64,000 bases of DNA from contig RPFO01000015.1 of assembly GCA_009746045.1 (NCBI GenBank), positions 2,443,498-2,507,497 of the forward strand. The letters run 5' to 3'. The notes under the pieces were generated by a model, which was given only the letters and a program-made list of their open reading frames with translations, ran no database searches and was not told the origin of the DNA. This DNA is from Mesostigma viride. Taxonomy: Eukaryota > Streptophyta > Mesostigmatophyceae > Mesostigmatales > Mesostigmataceae. Below are positions 32,781 to 43,113 of this stretch, piece after piece (the stretch's first letter is position 1; every line of letters begins with the position of its first letter). Both the position numbers and the translations under genes were made by a program.

Positions 32781-32994
32781 GAGCACGCTCGATACCCCTT
32801 CTTTTGCTCAATGCGTCACGCCGAACCGGGCCGTCGTAGAGCCTGACGTCGTTCCTAAAAGCAACGTGACTGCATCCTCTGTCTCATTCCGTGATGTGCT
32901 CACGCAATCCGTTGATGCTGCTCTGGCTCTGTCGCGCCAGGATCACGTGCTTCCTGAGCACGGGTCTACAATGCGTGACCTACTAAGCAATGTA
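32781..32994 (+). CDS. Open frame fragment of unknown origin
   Basis: Open from the breakpoint of G3 to the E3 LTR, reading ...SFRDVLTQSVDAALALSRQD... to RDLLSNV. The composition is protein-like, but no family is recognised and both ends are cut. It may be part of an older gene or element into which E3 inserted. Confidence 0.3.
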
Positions 32995-33648
32995 GTTAGC
33001 ATATTGGGGCACCAATGTGCTAGATGGATGCAGGTTGAGGAGACCTTTCCAACGCCGTGTCAACCGCCTAGAACAGACAAGGGACTAGAAAGATATCTGG
33101 TCCCGAAGTACTGCCGACCGGTGGGCGAGGGCGGTGCACTCTCAGGGCATAGTGGACAGGACACGTGGCAGGCCGTGCCTGCACAGGCTTAGCCTGAACT
33201 CTCACGTGACTGGGACACAGTGTACTGAGGGCTCAACGGTACTGTGGCTAGTAGAAGCCAGTAACCAGCCAGCAGGTCTGCAAGGATGTAAGTCCTTGCA
33301 GGACTGTGGCAGGTCCTGTGCTGTCCTAGACACAGGATAGCCAGAGATTCCTGTATGCTGCCTGCAACGAGGATGCAGGGCAGCGATACGAGGCTCTGGC
33401 AATGTAGCGTTGCCCAGCGTTGCTCATGACCGAGGAACAAGGATGGAACGAGGTTGCATATAGCTCGAGGCTCAACGAGGCAACGAGCGTCTTCACACAC
33501 GAACCTTGGTCGTCACGACGAGTGGCGAGCCTATCGAGGGTCGTAGGCCTGGTGTGAGGATAAAGGTTGCTAGCCAGCAGCCTAGGGTCATTCCAGCCGG
33601 CAAGGACCAGGAGCTCACAAGCTCTGCTGACGAGTTGCTGCGCAAATC
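32995..33648 (+). repeat. 5' LTR of E3
   Basis: 654 bp matching 40728-41386 with about ten substitutions and a few short indels by eye. A related, older fragment at 21883 begins with the same GTTAGCAT, supporting the left edge. Confidence 0.9.
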
Positions 33649-33672
33649 GTACTATTGCTTCCAAGCGCTTTC

Positions 33673-34371
33673 ATGTCTGGTTCATCGTCAAGCAGCCACG
33701 GTGCTGGTGAGGCGAACGAGCAGAGAGACGCGCAAGCGTTTTTCCCCTACCGTAACCAAGCAAACGCTCCAACATTCGTGCAAGCGGCCTACGTAGCGAG
33801 GCACTTGGCAGAAGAGGGGTGGGTGGCGGTGAGTGGGGGAGGCAGCAGGCCAGCGGCGGCGGACCCGATTATACAACGGGCTCGCGTCGTGATTTCTCCA
33901 GGTGAGACGGGGCGAGTGGCGGTGGAAGAGTTGGTGCGCATTCGTGACGCGCTAGCTGAAACTGCTAATCGTGTGGAGGTCGCTTATCAGGGCGCCCATA
34001 TCACGCTAGCCGGTCTCGACCTAGCCAGGGAGGCGCTTAGCCAGATCGTGGCAACAGCGCTCGGCAGCACCAGACTGTTCAACCACTGGGTGGCGACAGC
34101 AGTGCTAGGAGAGGGGGTACCAGACGCCGACATCATCCGGAACGCGCGTGCTCGGGAGACGGTGAATCCTTGGAGCACGGCGGAGGTATTTGCCCAAACC
34201 ATTGAGAATCTTGTTGCTGTCCTTTTGCAAGAGTCGAGAGGGTACGCAGACAGGTTCTTATTACCACGCAGCCTTTCGGAGTGTACTCCAGGCTTGATAC
34301 ACCGAGGCCGGAAACCACCACTGCGTGGGGTCCGGAGGTGGAGATTGTCACGGGGTCGAGAAGACGCCTGA
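33673..34371 (+). CDS. N-terminal Gag frame of E3
   Basis: 232 aa from ATG 33673 (MSGSSSSSHGAGEANEQR), 24 nt after the LTR. Helical, Ala-rich, with no zinc knuckle (ARHLAEEGWVAVSGGG, VAVEELVRIRDALAETANR). The frame stops at 34371 after a basic stretch that is probably out of true frame. It parallels the leader frame of E4, which also precedes the main gag. Between 34371 and 35100 the coding signal is broken by several frame changes. Confidence 0.5.
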   Translation: MSGSSSSSHGAGEANEQRDAQAFFPYRNQANAPTFVQAAYVARHLAEEGWVAVSGGGSRPAAADPIIQRARVVISPGETGRVAVEELVRIRDALAETANRVEVAYQGAHITLAGLDLAREALSQIVATALGSTRLFNHWVATAVLGEGVPDADIIRNARARETVNPWSTAEVFAQTIENLVAVLLQESRGYADRFLLPRSLSECTPGLIHRGRKPPLRGVRRWRLSRGREDA

Positions 34372-35096
34372 AGACGTCCATTTTGAGTGGACTGACAAGC
34401 CAGAGGGCTCCGTCAAGCGCTCAGCCCAGCAGATAAACGAGGGCGACGGCACTACCGAGACCTACGAGGAAGGCAGAGAGCTGATCTGCATATCCCTCGT
34501 GAGGTGACTCACGAGTACGATCGTTACGGCCGAGGCGAGCAGAACGAGCTTGTCGGCGGCGGTAAGCGGTGGGTACGCGATCTTGCTTGGCATCGCAACC
34601 CAGGTGAGACACAACATCCAGTCGAACGCAAGGAGACGGGCGACCTGTGACCTGCGTGCTGGGAGAGTTTAACCCAGACCTCCAGATTGTCGCAGAGGCA
34701 GCAGCAGCCACATCGGTTGCTGAGGGTGTTGAGCAGCGTCCAGACCGTGAGGAGGGGCAGGCGAGTGCAAGCCAGGAGGCGGCCTCGTCTGGAGTAAGTG
34801 CGTGAGCCTGAGTGGGTTCCAGCAGCCATATCTGCGTGTGTTTCTGTGTATTCTATAATGCTTCGTAACACGCGCGGGGCGGCAGCGGGAGCGGGGCGGG
34901 AGCGGGGGATGGCGGGGTGAGGCAAGGGCAGACACGGGAGGCCCCGCCAACGTCGTGCCAGAGGGACAGGCAATCCCAACGGCAGAGGGCGTCAATGGCA
35001 GGAGGGCATCCAACCGGAAGAGGAAAGAGGTGGCACAAGGGGAGGAGCGTGCAGGGTGGCCAACCGACGGCGTGGTGCTGACGGGGGAGGGCCAGA

Positions 35097-36199
35097 ATGA
35101 TGCTGAACGTCAAGCACCTGGTAAGAGACCATGTGTGCCTGGTCTGGTGTTCCTGCAGCTATGTTCCTGCGCCATTAGCACCTGTAGGAGCTGCTGTCAT
35201 TGGCAGTGACCCTCGTGCTTTGCCTGGGACTAGACCTCATATGAGTGCTGTGGCTGTGATGAATGGCCAGAAGCCTCTCAAGCCTCCTGTGGGACAGGAA
35301 GAGCTAGACAAGTGGTTGGAGGATATGGAGCTAGTTTCATGCTCTGTAGATCCCACTGTCAACCTTGTGCAGGTATTCCACACATCCACGACTAATAGGG
35401 ATTCAGTGAGCGTGAGGGACAAGGCTAGGCAAGCTGTCAAGGACAAGCTGACTTGGTCTCAGTTCCTAGAGGGCCTACGTCAGGAGTTTCTGATAAGGTA
35501 CTCAACCTCACTAATCACTATAAGCTCAGCTATGATACCTTTGAGATCAAGGGCACAATAGCTGAGGAGCTGCAGCGGCTCACACGCATCAGGGAGAAGG
35601 GGGCCAAGCATGGCTTCAATCTGACTGATAGAGCAGTGGCAGATTACTTCCTGGATCGCATGGGGCTGAGTGTGGATGGGAGAAATGCAGCTAGGATGTT
35701 TGCTGATCAGACAGATGGGACGTGGCCAGCCTTGCAAAAGGTTATTTTCAATATCCGTCCATCTGACAATGCTGCTTGCAAGGCAATCCAGGTGACTGGT
35801 GCCCCTTCAGCCTCCGCTCATCAGGTCCATGGTGACGCCCCTGGGCAGGGTGCTCAGGGAGAAACCAGACCTAGTAGGCGTCAGAGGGCTAACAGGCGCA
35901 GGCAGAATGGTAACCAGGGTGGCAAGGGCCAGCAGCAGGGATCCAAAGGCAAGGGTCAGCAGCAGGCTGGTGGTCACCAGGGTGGTCAGCAGAACAAGGG
36001 TGGCCAAGGGCAAGGCAAGAGCCAGGGCCAGGGCACCCAGGCCAGTCAGAGCAGCCAGAACCAGGGTGGCCTGAAGAAGGCTGCTGCTGGGAAGGATGAC
36101 AAGTGCTTTGGATGTGGCAGGACGGGTCATTGGCGACGTGACTGCCCAGACCAGGCCAAGTCTGCTGGAGCAGGCTCTGGCCAGGTGGGTAAGCCATGA
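35097..36199 (+). pseudogene. Main Gag of E3, one frameshift
   Basis: The core runs from about 35240 in the first frame (LDKWLEDMELVSCSVD, DKLTWSQFLEGLRQEF). It changes frame near 35490 and continues (YDTFEIKGTIAEELQRL, GTWPALQKVIFNIRPS). A Gln/Gly-rich repeat segment (35880-36070) follows, then one knuckle CFGCGRTGHWRRDC (CX2CX4HX4C, about 36103). It stops at TGA 36197-36199. The pol frame begins with ATG 36206, seven bases later. Confidence 0.75.
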
Positions 36200-36205
36200 C
36201 TTGAG

Positions 36206-37430
36206 ATGTTGTCCCCTGTAAATAGTCAATCACCCCTAGTGGGACGAACAGTTGTACATAGTAATGGGGGTGTCCCTCTTGTGCAGCAGCAAGGGGTTGG
36301 GAATGATGAGGTGCTTCCACTCAATGATTGCAATAACGCTGCTGCAGCAGTGGAATTCCCTGTGCCTGTGGCAGGTGCAGGGTCTCCAGTTGTTGGGGTT
36401 GACTCTGGGAGTCAAGCCGCCAGACTGGAAGGACCTGCAGCTTCTGTGGGAACCGGGGCTGGCTCTGGGAGCCGAGCTACCTTGGAGGAGGTCCCTGGAG
36501 CAAGAGAACAGCAGGTGGGTCGTGCTATCCCAAGCACACAGTCTTTGTCACGTTCCTCTCTGTGCAGCCAGGCTGACAGGGGGTTGAGCTATGCTCAGGC
36601 TGGAAACACTCTACACCATATCTTTGGCCACTCTAAGCAGGCAGAGATGTTTGCTTGGAAGATTGGCAAGGAGCCTTTGCTAGAGGCCTGCAGTGCAGCT
36701 GCTCAGAATTGTGTCTGTCAGGAGAATGCTGTTCGCCTCCCACAGTCCCATGCCAGAGAACCTGCTAGAGAGCGGGGGGATATCCAGGTGGACATCCAAC
36801 ACATCAGGGGCATGTATCTGTTGGTGGGGGTGGATAGGTTTAGCAGATATAGGTTGCTGACCATTCTTCCTGGAATGCAGGAGCATCAGCTGTTGATGGG
36901 TCTCCAGTCTTTGTTGCCAGGCTTTGGGGTGTACACCAAGGTGCAAGCTGACTTGCAGTTTGACTGCTTGATCAAGCTGGCTGACCAGCTTCCTTGTAAG
37001 TTGGTAGTGGTCCCTAGGGAATGCCATGGGCAGCAGGGAGCTGTAGAGAGATCTATACGTGAAGTAAAAACAGTGGTGCTAGCAGCTAGGAGTGTGCCTG
37101 TTGTGGCATCAGCTCTAGAGAAAGCAGCTTGGTGTAAGGGGATTGAGGAGCAGCTTAACCACAGGGTAACCTATTACTATGATGGTGTGGCAGTCTCTCC
37201 CCTGGCATTGCAGTTTGGTATGCTATCACAGGACGTGGTGGCAGCCTGCCTGAAGAAGGCAGACAGGGTGTTTTCCAGATTGAGGCGTAAGGACAAGGGT
37301 TGGAAAATGCTGAGGCCCCAGGTGGGACTGAGGGTCAGGATGTGGAAGGAACCGTCATTACCAGGCAAGCGTGGCAAGTGGCAAGATGGGCAGGTAACCC
37401 ATGTTGAGAAGCTAACCATTCTTGTCTGGT
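36206..37430 (+). CDS. Integrase of E3
   Basis: Begins at ATG 36206 with a 130-residue Gly/Val-rich linker. H-x4-H in LHHIFGH (about 36610); the cysteines read NCVC, closer together than usual. Catalytic Asp in IQVDIQHIRG (about 36790), Asp in VQADLQFDC (about 36945) and Glu in GAVERSIRE (about 37040). It shifts frame near 37420; the C-terminal end (RLSWAHVKERRPTAIWPED) is read from 37429. The linker contains GVDSGSQAA (about 36393), which resembles a protease site by chance; see rejected items. Confidence 0.82.
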
Positions 37431-38397
37431 GGCTTTGGAGAGTAATCCCAAGCACGTGTACAGGCTATCCTGGGCTCACGTCAAGGAGAGAAGGCCAACT
37501 GCAATCTGGCCTGAAGACGGCCCTGATCCTCCCTTGGAGGGAGATGAGCAGGATGAGAGCCAGGCAGCAGATGCTAACCCACCATGCTTGGATTATGGTC
37601 TGTCCTGGATGGATGAGGGTGAGCAGGAGTCTGCTGAGACGTCTGTCACAAGGCCAGAGGTGGCCAGGGCTGCACCACAGTCCAGGGGGCTGCTTATGGC
37701 GGACATCATTCGAGCTCTGCAGAACAGCAAGCGTGATCCCAAGGTATCTAAGCTCACGGGATGGGGGTCATGTGGGGCACCAGCACTAGAAGTGGATACC
37801 AACTCACAGGTGTCCATTCTAAGGGTAGAGGATGCTGCAGGCTTGCAGTGGTCATCCCCTAGCTGCCTAGCTGTGTCTGATTTCTCTGGGAATGTGTCCA
37901 TGAAGATCTTGGGAGAAGTGAGTGTGCCTATCCTGGGGGTGCCCACCACGTTCAGTGTGGTTGAAGGGTATCAGGGGCCTGCCATTCTAGGTCAGAACTT
38001 CTTGTGCTTACCAGGGGTGAGGATATCCTCTGAGGAGCTAGCATTAGAAGGGCAGGGCCGCCTTCCCTTGCAGAGATATCGCTACTCCCAGGGTCTTAGT
38101 GTGGCTGTAAGGGCTGTGAGGGGTCTAGAGGCAGAGGGTCCTGATACAAAGGAGCCCATTGCTGGGGACCTGCTGATCCTCCCTACTACGTTTGACCCAC
38201 GTGAGTTGGGTGTGCAGAGGTACCAGATCCCAGGAACGAGTCCTGTACCTTGGCGCAAGCTAGTGGAGATGATGCAAAGCCCCAAGATGGCTAAGGCATG
38301 GACTCTTGGCTTTGTTGCTTCTGGGCATGAGTGGATAGTTGCCAACTGTGCAGAGCCTGTGGATGTCCTCCCTGAGGATCACCAGCTGCTCAGTTGA
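37429..38397 (+). CDS. Integrase tail, aspartic protease and pre-RT linker of E3
   Basis: Open frame. The protease active site is LEVDTNSQVSIL with Asp at 37795-37797. The middle reads MKILGEVSVPILGVPT and the second hallmark is PAILGQNFLCLPGV (about 37980). The linker that follows ends NCAEPVDVLPEDHQLLS, homologous to B. The frame stops at TGA 38395-38397, overlapping the ATG of the RT frame (TGATG). The protease is again downstream of the integrase. Confidence 0.85.
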   Translation: MALESNPKHVYRLSWAHVKERRPTAIWPEDGPDPPLEGDEQDESQAADANPPCLDYGLSWMDEGEQESAETSVTRPEVARAAPQSRGLLMADIIRALQNSKRDPKVSKLTGWGSCGAPALEVDTNSQVSILRVEDAAGLQWSSPSCLAVSDFSGNVSMKILGEVSVPILGVPTTFSVVEGYQGPAILGQNFLCLPGVRISSEELALEGQGRLPLQRYRYSQGLSVAVRAVRGLEAEGPDTKEPIAGDLLILPTTFDPRELGVQRYQIPGTSPVPWRKLVEMMQSPKMAKAWTLGFVASGHEWIVANCAEPVDVLPEDHQLLS

Positions 38398-39437
38398 TGT
38401 TTGTCCTCAAGCTCAAGGAGGTAGATGGCGTGCAGGTGCCACATGTTAGACCAGTTGTGACTGAGTACCATGGCACTGGACAGTTAGCAGATGAGGAGCT
38501 TTACACACCAGGGATGCTGCATGATACATGGAGGATTTTGTTGTGCATTTATTTGTCTTTTCTGCAGAAGGGGATACCCTATAGCTCTGTGTTGGTAGAT
38601 TTCAAGAGGGCTTTTCTTAAGGGTGATCAGCAGGAAGCACAGGATACTTGGCGCACAATACCCCCTTTCTTTGTTAAGGTGCCTGCAGTGTGGAGGGCAG
38701 AGCTGAAGACGAGGTATTTGAGGATTCTCAAAGGCGTGGAAGGCCTTAGATCGAGTCCCATCATCTGGAGGAAGAGCTTGGAGAAGTACCTCAGGTCTGT
38801 CTGTGGTCTCTCAGTCTCTCCAGTTGATCCTTGTCTGTTTCAGGGTAGCTATGAGGGGCTGCCAGCGTTTGCCTCCCTGCATGGTGATGATCTGCATCTC
38901 CTGGGCCATCCCACTTGGCAAGAGTTGACTCTGGCCAGGATCCAGAAACGGTTTGAACTGGGTAAGATCCAGTACATGGTTGAGAATGAGCCCATGGTGT
39001 TTTGTGGAATGCAGGCGACCTTGGTCCATCAGCAGGGTACATGGTCCATCCAGCTGGAGGGTGGTAAGGATTATCCTCAGCAGATCATAGATGCCTTGCA
39101 GGAGCCCATCACCCAGGCCAGATGTGCAACAATACGAGGTATGTTGGCATGGCTGGCCAGCATTTGTGCTCCTGACCTGTTGGTACTGAGTCGGTTGACC
39201 GATTCCCAACTGGTTGAGGTGGGTGCTGAGAGAGTGGTAGAGGCTGTTCGCATGTCTCCCCCTCTCATGCTGGGTCCTTTGGATTTGTACAGGCCTTTTG
39301 ACATGATGCTCTATGTGGACAGTTCTATGGATAGTAGGAAGGTCACAGAGGTCAGGGGCCGTGCAGCAGCATTAATATCCCTGGTGCAGGAACAGTCCTC
39401 TCTGGTCTGCTGGTACAGTCGGTTGCAAACAGGGTAA
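38396..39437 (+). CDS. Reverse transcriptase and start of RNase H of E3
   Basis: Starts at or near the ATG of TGATG (MFVLKLKEVDG). RT motifs: RPVVTEYHGTG, ELYTPGML, DFKRAFLKGD (about 38600) and the active site LHGDDLHL (His-Gly-Asp-Asp, 38880-38891). The first RNase H motif YVDSSMDS is at about 39315. The frame ends prematurely at 39437 (WYSRLQTG then stop) through a 1-nt indel near 39428. RNase H resumes in another frame. Confidence 0.85.
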
Positions 39438-39790
39438 CTCCCAGCAGTGACATTGCTGAGTGCAGGGCAATCTGTGAAGGGCTTCATACTGCTCTTTACT
39501 TGAGGGAGCTATTTTACCAGCTATGTCAAGTGGCTTCCTGTCGGTTGCAGATGCACACACTGGTAAGAACTGACAGCATGGGCATGGTGCAGTTTGTGCA
39601 CAGGCAGCTGGCCAGGAGCAGGGACCTTGATTATTTGTTGCTCAAGGAAATGTCTTGCTTAGCTAACATTGAACATGTGGCTGGCGTGGACAACCCTGCA
39701 GATGCTCTCACCAAGCTGGAGGAGAAGGCTGAGCTGCAATACCCTTTGCTTCGTGGGCTCATGGCCTCCAAGGGGGGAGGGCCAGAGTAG
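39430..39790 (+). pseudogene. RNase H remainder of E3 (frameshifted)
   Basis: Continues the RNase H: Glu in DIAECRA (about 39456), Asp in RTDSMGM (about 39568) and the final Asp in NPADALTK (about 39690). It stops at TAG 39788-39790. Only the upstream indel breaks it. Confidence 0.8.
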
Positions 39791-40727
39791 ACCAAACAGC
39801 CTTGCTCTAGGTGGGAGGCATCCCAGTGGGCTGGGCAGCCACGTGGTGGCTGACAGCAGGTCCTTCAGAGTTCAGACACACTCTGCTGGACAGGGGTCAG
39901 GGTGGAGTCACTCCCCTGGCTGAGAATTTCGCCTGGCTCTGTCATGGAGCTGCAGAAGAGTCTTAAGGACTTTGTAATGGGCCTTGGGTCTTCATGGAAT
40001 GGACCCTGCAAGGGCAGCCCAAGTGTTGGCTCTAACAGGTTGCTGTACATTTGTATATATTCTCTGTAACCAACCTGTTGCATGCTAATAAAATCCCTGG
40101 TTGTGTGACCATGTTGGACGTGGTTGCCAGGGGCCTCACTATGGGTTATACTCTTTATAATAAAACATAATCTTGTTATTGTCATGTCTTGTTGTTTGTG
40201 ATGCTCAGTTCCAGGAGCTGATCCAAACCTGGAGGATATGGGGTGGGGTTCGATTCCCCAGCTGACCTCAGCCTGGCATGTATGAATCCTGAGTTTATCC
40301 CTCAGTGAGGACATGGGCTCCCCATGTGTTGGCTAACATTTGTCAGGGCTCTCTCAGTCTTTGGAAGGATTTAAAAGATAAAGGAGGCTCCGTGGCGGGC
40401 GCCATATGAACGGGCGCCTGTGATAACTGGATGACCAGGAACTCACAATAGTACGTTCATGGACTCCTCTATCCAAACTCCTCTGACTAAGTGAAGACCT
40501 AACTTTAATCTACACCAGGTTCCCAAAGAAAGGGTTGGGATGTCATGTGGGTCAGAGGGCAACCTTTGAACCAATGAGCAGGCCTAGCTAATATTTGGAG
40601 GCACCTCAGGTTCCAAAAGAAAAGGCAGGTCTGGTCTCTGGGAGGGATCAGATGTCTGAAGGCTTGTGGGGACAGTGGCTGATAGGTTCTCAGGCTGGTC
40701 CAAGCTCCAAAACAAGAAAGGGTTGGA
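39791..40727 (+). other. 3' untranslated part of E3
   Basis: Non-coding. AATAAAATCC at about 40088 and AATAAAACAT at about 40161 are possible transcript end signals. The purine-rich AACAAGAAAGGGTTGGA (about 40711) just before the 3' LTR is the probable polypurine tract. A tRNA T-arm-like sequence at about 40241-40258 is treated under rejected items. Confidence 0.6.
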
Positions 40728-41386
40728 GTTAGCATATTGGGGCACCAATGTGCTAGATGGATGCAGGTTGAGGAGACCTTTCCAACGCCGTGTCAACCGC
40801 CTAGAACAGACAAGGGACTAGAAAGTTATCAAGTCCCGAAGTACTGCCGACCGGTGGGCGAGGGCGGTGCACACTCAGGGCATAGTGGACAGGACACGTG
40901 GCAGGCCGTGCCTGCACAGGCTTAGCCTGACTCTCACGTGACTGGGACACAGTGTACTGAGGGCTCAACGGTCCTGTGGCTAGTAGAAGCCAGTAGCCAG
41001 CCAGCAGGTCTGCAAGGATGTAAGTCCATGCAGGACTGTGGCAGGTCCTGTGCTGTCCTAGACACAGGATAGCCAGAGATTCCTGTATGCTGCCTGCAAC
41101 GAGGATGCAGGGCAGCGATACGAGGCTCTGGCAATGTAGCGTTGCCCAGCGTTGCTCATGACCGAGGAACAAGGATGGAACGACTGGTTGCATATAGCTC
41201 GAGGCTCAACAAGGCAACGAGCGTCTTCACACACGAACCTTGGTCGTCACGACGAGTGGCGAGCCTATCGAGGGTCGTAGGCCTGGTGTGAGGATAAAGG
41301 TTGCTAGCCAGCAGCTAGCCTAGGGTCATTCCAGCCGGCAAGGACCAGGAGCTCACAAGCTCTGCTGACGAGTTGCTGCGCAAATC
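40728..41386 (+). repeat. 3' LTR of E3
   Basis: 659 bp; see 5' LTR. Sequence after 41386 (CTGTACTTTGCC) differs from that after 33648 (GTACTATTGC), fixing the right edge at GCGCAAATC. Confidence 0.9.
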
Positions 41387-43113
41387 CTGTACTTTGCCGC
41401 CCCCCTCCAGGGTTGCCTCCAAGCGGTCCATGCTGCCCACCCGGCGGTCGCTATTCAGGCCTACTTGGATGATATCTACCTTCTGGGCCCTGTGCCGGAC
41501 ACCACCGCGGCTCTGCTGGCACTGCAGACCGTGGTGGCCGACATCAACCTCCAGTTGACCCTGGCCAAGTGCGCGGTGTACTCGCCCCAAGGTGATTGCT
41601 CCGGCTTTCCGCCCCAGCTCTTGGGCCGGGACAAGCGCCTCCATGGGTTGGATGTCCTCGGCGTTCCGGTTGGCGACCCCGCGTTTGTCATCGATGCTCT
41701 GCGGGCCGCCCTCGAGGCACGCACTGAGGTACTGCCCTTGATTGCGCGCCTTCATGATTCGCAGACCAAGGGTCTGCTTCTGTGGTTTTGCGCTCACCCT
41801 CGCGTCGTTCACTGGCTCCGGGGCGCTCTTCCGGCTCAGGTCCGGCTGGCCGCCGAAGGCCACGACGAACGCATCCAGTCGGCCTTGGCGCAGCTGGTCC
41901 CGGGCCCCGACCTCCCGCCACATGCTATTCGCATTGCCTCCCTGCCTGCACGGATGGGTGGCTGTGGTCTTACTCGTGCCGCCCGGCTGGCCCCAGCAGC
42001 ATTTTTGGGCTCCGTCACTCAGTCGTGGGCGGAAAGCTGCCGGCTCCTGCCCCTTTTGGCAACGGCAGCGCCTGACCTCCTGGACCCCAGCAGCCCTTTG
42101 CCCTTCGTCACCGCCATCCAGGAGGCCTATGCTGAGGTCCAGCAGGCCTGTTCTCCCGTCCGTGCCGCTCAGGCGGTACAGCGCCACCTCCCTCGCGGCA
42201 CTCCCTCGGTCGCCTCCGTTCAATCTCCCGCCGCATTCCCTGCTCGCGTCATCGATAAACACCAGAAAACCTACGCGGGTATTCTGCACACGGCTGATTG
42301 GATGGCTCTTTTCGCGGACCTCAACGCCCAGGGACGTGCGTGGCTGTTCTCGCTTTCCTTGCGGAGTGTGGGCTCGGCGTACCTTCGTGCTCTTCCCATG
42401 GCCCCCCATTCGCCTTGGCTCCCAGCCACTACTCGGTGGCGCTCCGGCACCAGCTATTTGCCCCGCAGCCTCTTGTTCCGGCCGGGCGGCCTTGTGGTAG
42501 CTGTGGGCAGCCGCTGGATCCCACGGGGACTCACTACCTTGCCTGCATGGGGGGCCAACAGAATCAGAATTGGTATTTGTATTTGCACACTGTCCTCCTG
42601 ACGGTGGTGCTCGCCATGATTCGGTCGGTTTTCCCCCACGCGAACATCCGGTCCGAGGATGCGGATGGCGCTGCCTTCTATTCCCCCAACCACCGGCCTG
42701 ACATCGTGGTGCTGGACTTTGAGGGGGGTGGCCGGCATCTGCTTATTGACGTTTCGGTGGCGCGGCCCTTGGCTCTTAGCCACGTGGCTGGGGCCTCCCT
42801 CACGGCAGGTTACACGGCGGACCGGGCGGAGCGGGCCAAGCTCCTGGCCTACGGCGACGTCGGGCACCATCGTGTGGTGCCCTTTGTCCTGGAGGAGTTT
42901 GGGGCCCTGGGGCCCCTGACCTCCGCCTTCTTCAAGGAGTGTTGCCGGCTCCGGGAGGACCGGCTGGACCTGGAGGGCCAGCGGGCCCCATGGTCGGCGC
43001 GGACCTGGACGTCATATTGGCGTCAGCGCTTGTCGGTGGCGCTGACTCGGGCCATGGCTGACATCATGCTCCGCCGTACGCGGGCTGATTTTGCGGTGCA
43101 GCAGGGCTATTAG
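41387..43113 (+). pseudogene. LINE ORF2 C-terminal half: RT end plus restriction-like endonuclease
   Basis: Truncated at the left by E3. It starts inside RT (FAAPLQGCLQAV), with the catalytic site AYLDDIYLLG at about 41457-41485. A long thumb region follows. After one frameshift near 42410 comes a zinc-type CGSCGQPLDPTGTHYLAC (C-x2-C-x9-H-x3-C, about 42493). Then RPDIVVLDF and LLIDVSV (about 42697-42765) fit the PD...D core of the restriction-like endonuclease that R2-, NeSL- and CRE-type LINEs carry after the RT. It ends at TAG 43111-43113. This family is separate from the (TTAA)n LINE. Confidence 0.72.

Larger units (their letters stand above)
32995..41386 (+). mobile_element. Ty1/copia-like retrotransposon E3 (Gag-IN-PR-RT-RH order)
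   Basis: Complete 8.4-kb element with LTRs 32995-33648 and 40728-41386 (about 98 % identical by eye). The LTR begins GTTAGCATATTGGGG and ends GCGCAAATC. TGTA occurs on both flanks (32991-32994 and 41388-41391), a possible 4-bp target duplication. Gene order is gag, integrase, protease, RT, RNase H. Frameshifts occur in gag, near 37420 and near 39430. Confidence 0.9.

Noticed and set aside
36390-36420. GVDSGSQAA upstream of the E3 integrase, resembling a D-S-G-S protease site
   Set aside because: It sits in a low-complexity linker, has no following (A/I)LG block and no counterpart in A or B. The well-formed protease is downstream. If it proved real, the domain-order finding would need revision for E3.
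40180-40275. tRNA-like sequence with GGGGTTCGATTCCCC
   Set aside because: The T-arm is good and a weak D-arm can be drawn, but the acceptor ends do not pair and the anticodon stem is poor. Not called as a tRNA; at most a SINE or tRNA relic.
32781-41420. E3 inserted into one continuous LINE ORF2
   Set aside because: Joining the two flanks at the TGTA duplication does not restore the RT frame, and the left flank has no RT motif. The neighbours are probably unrelated.
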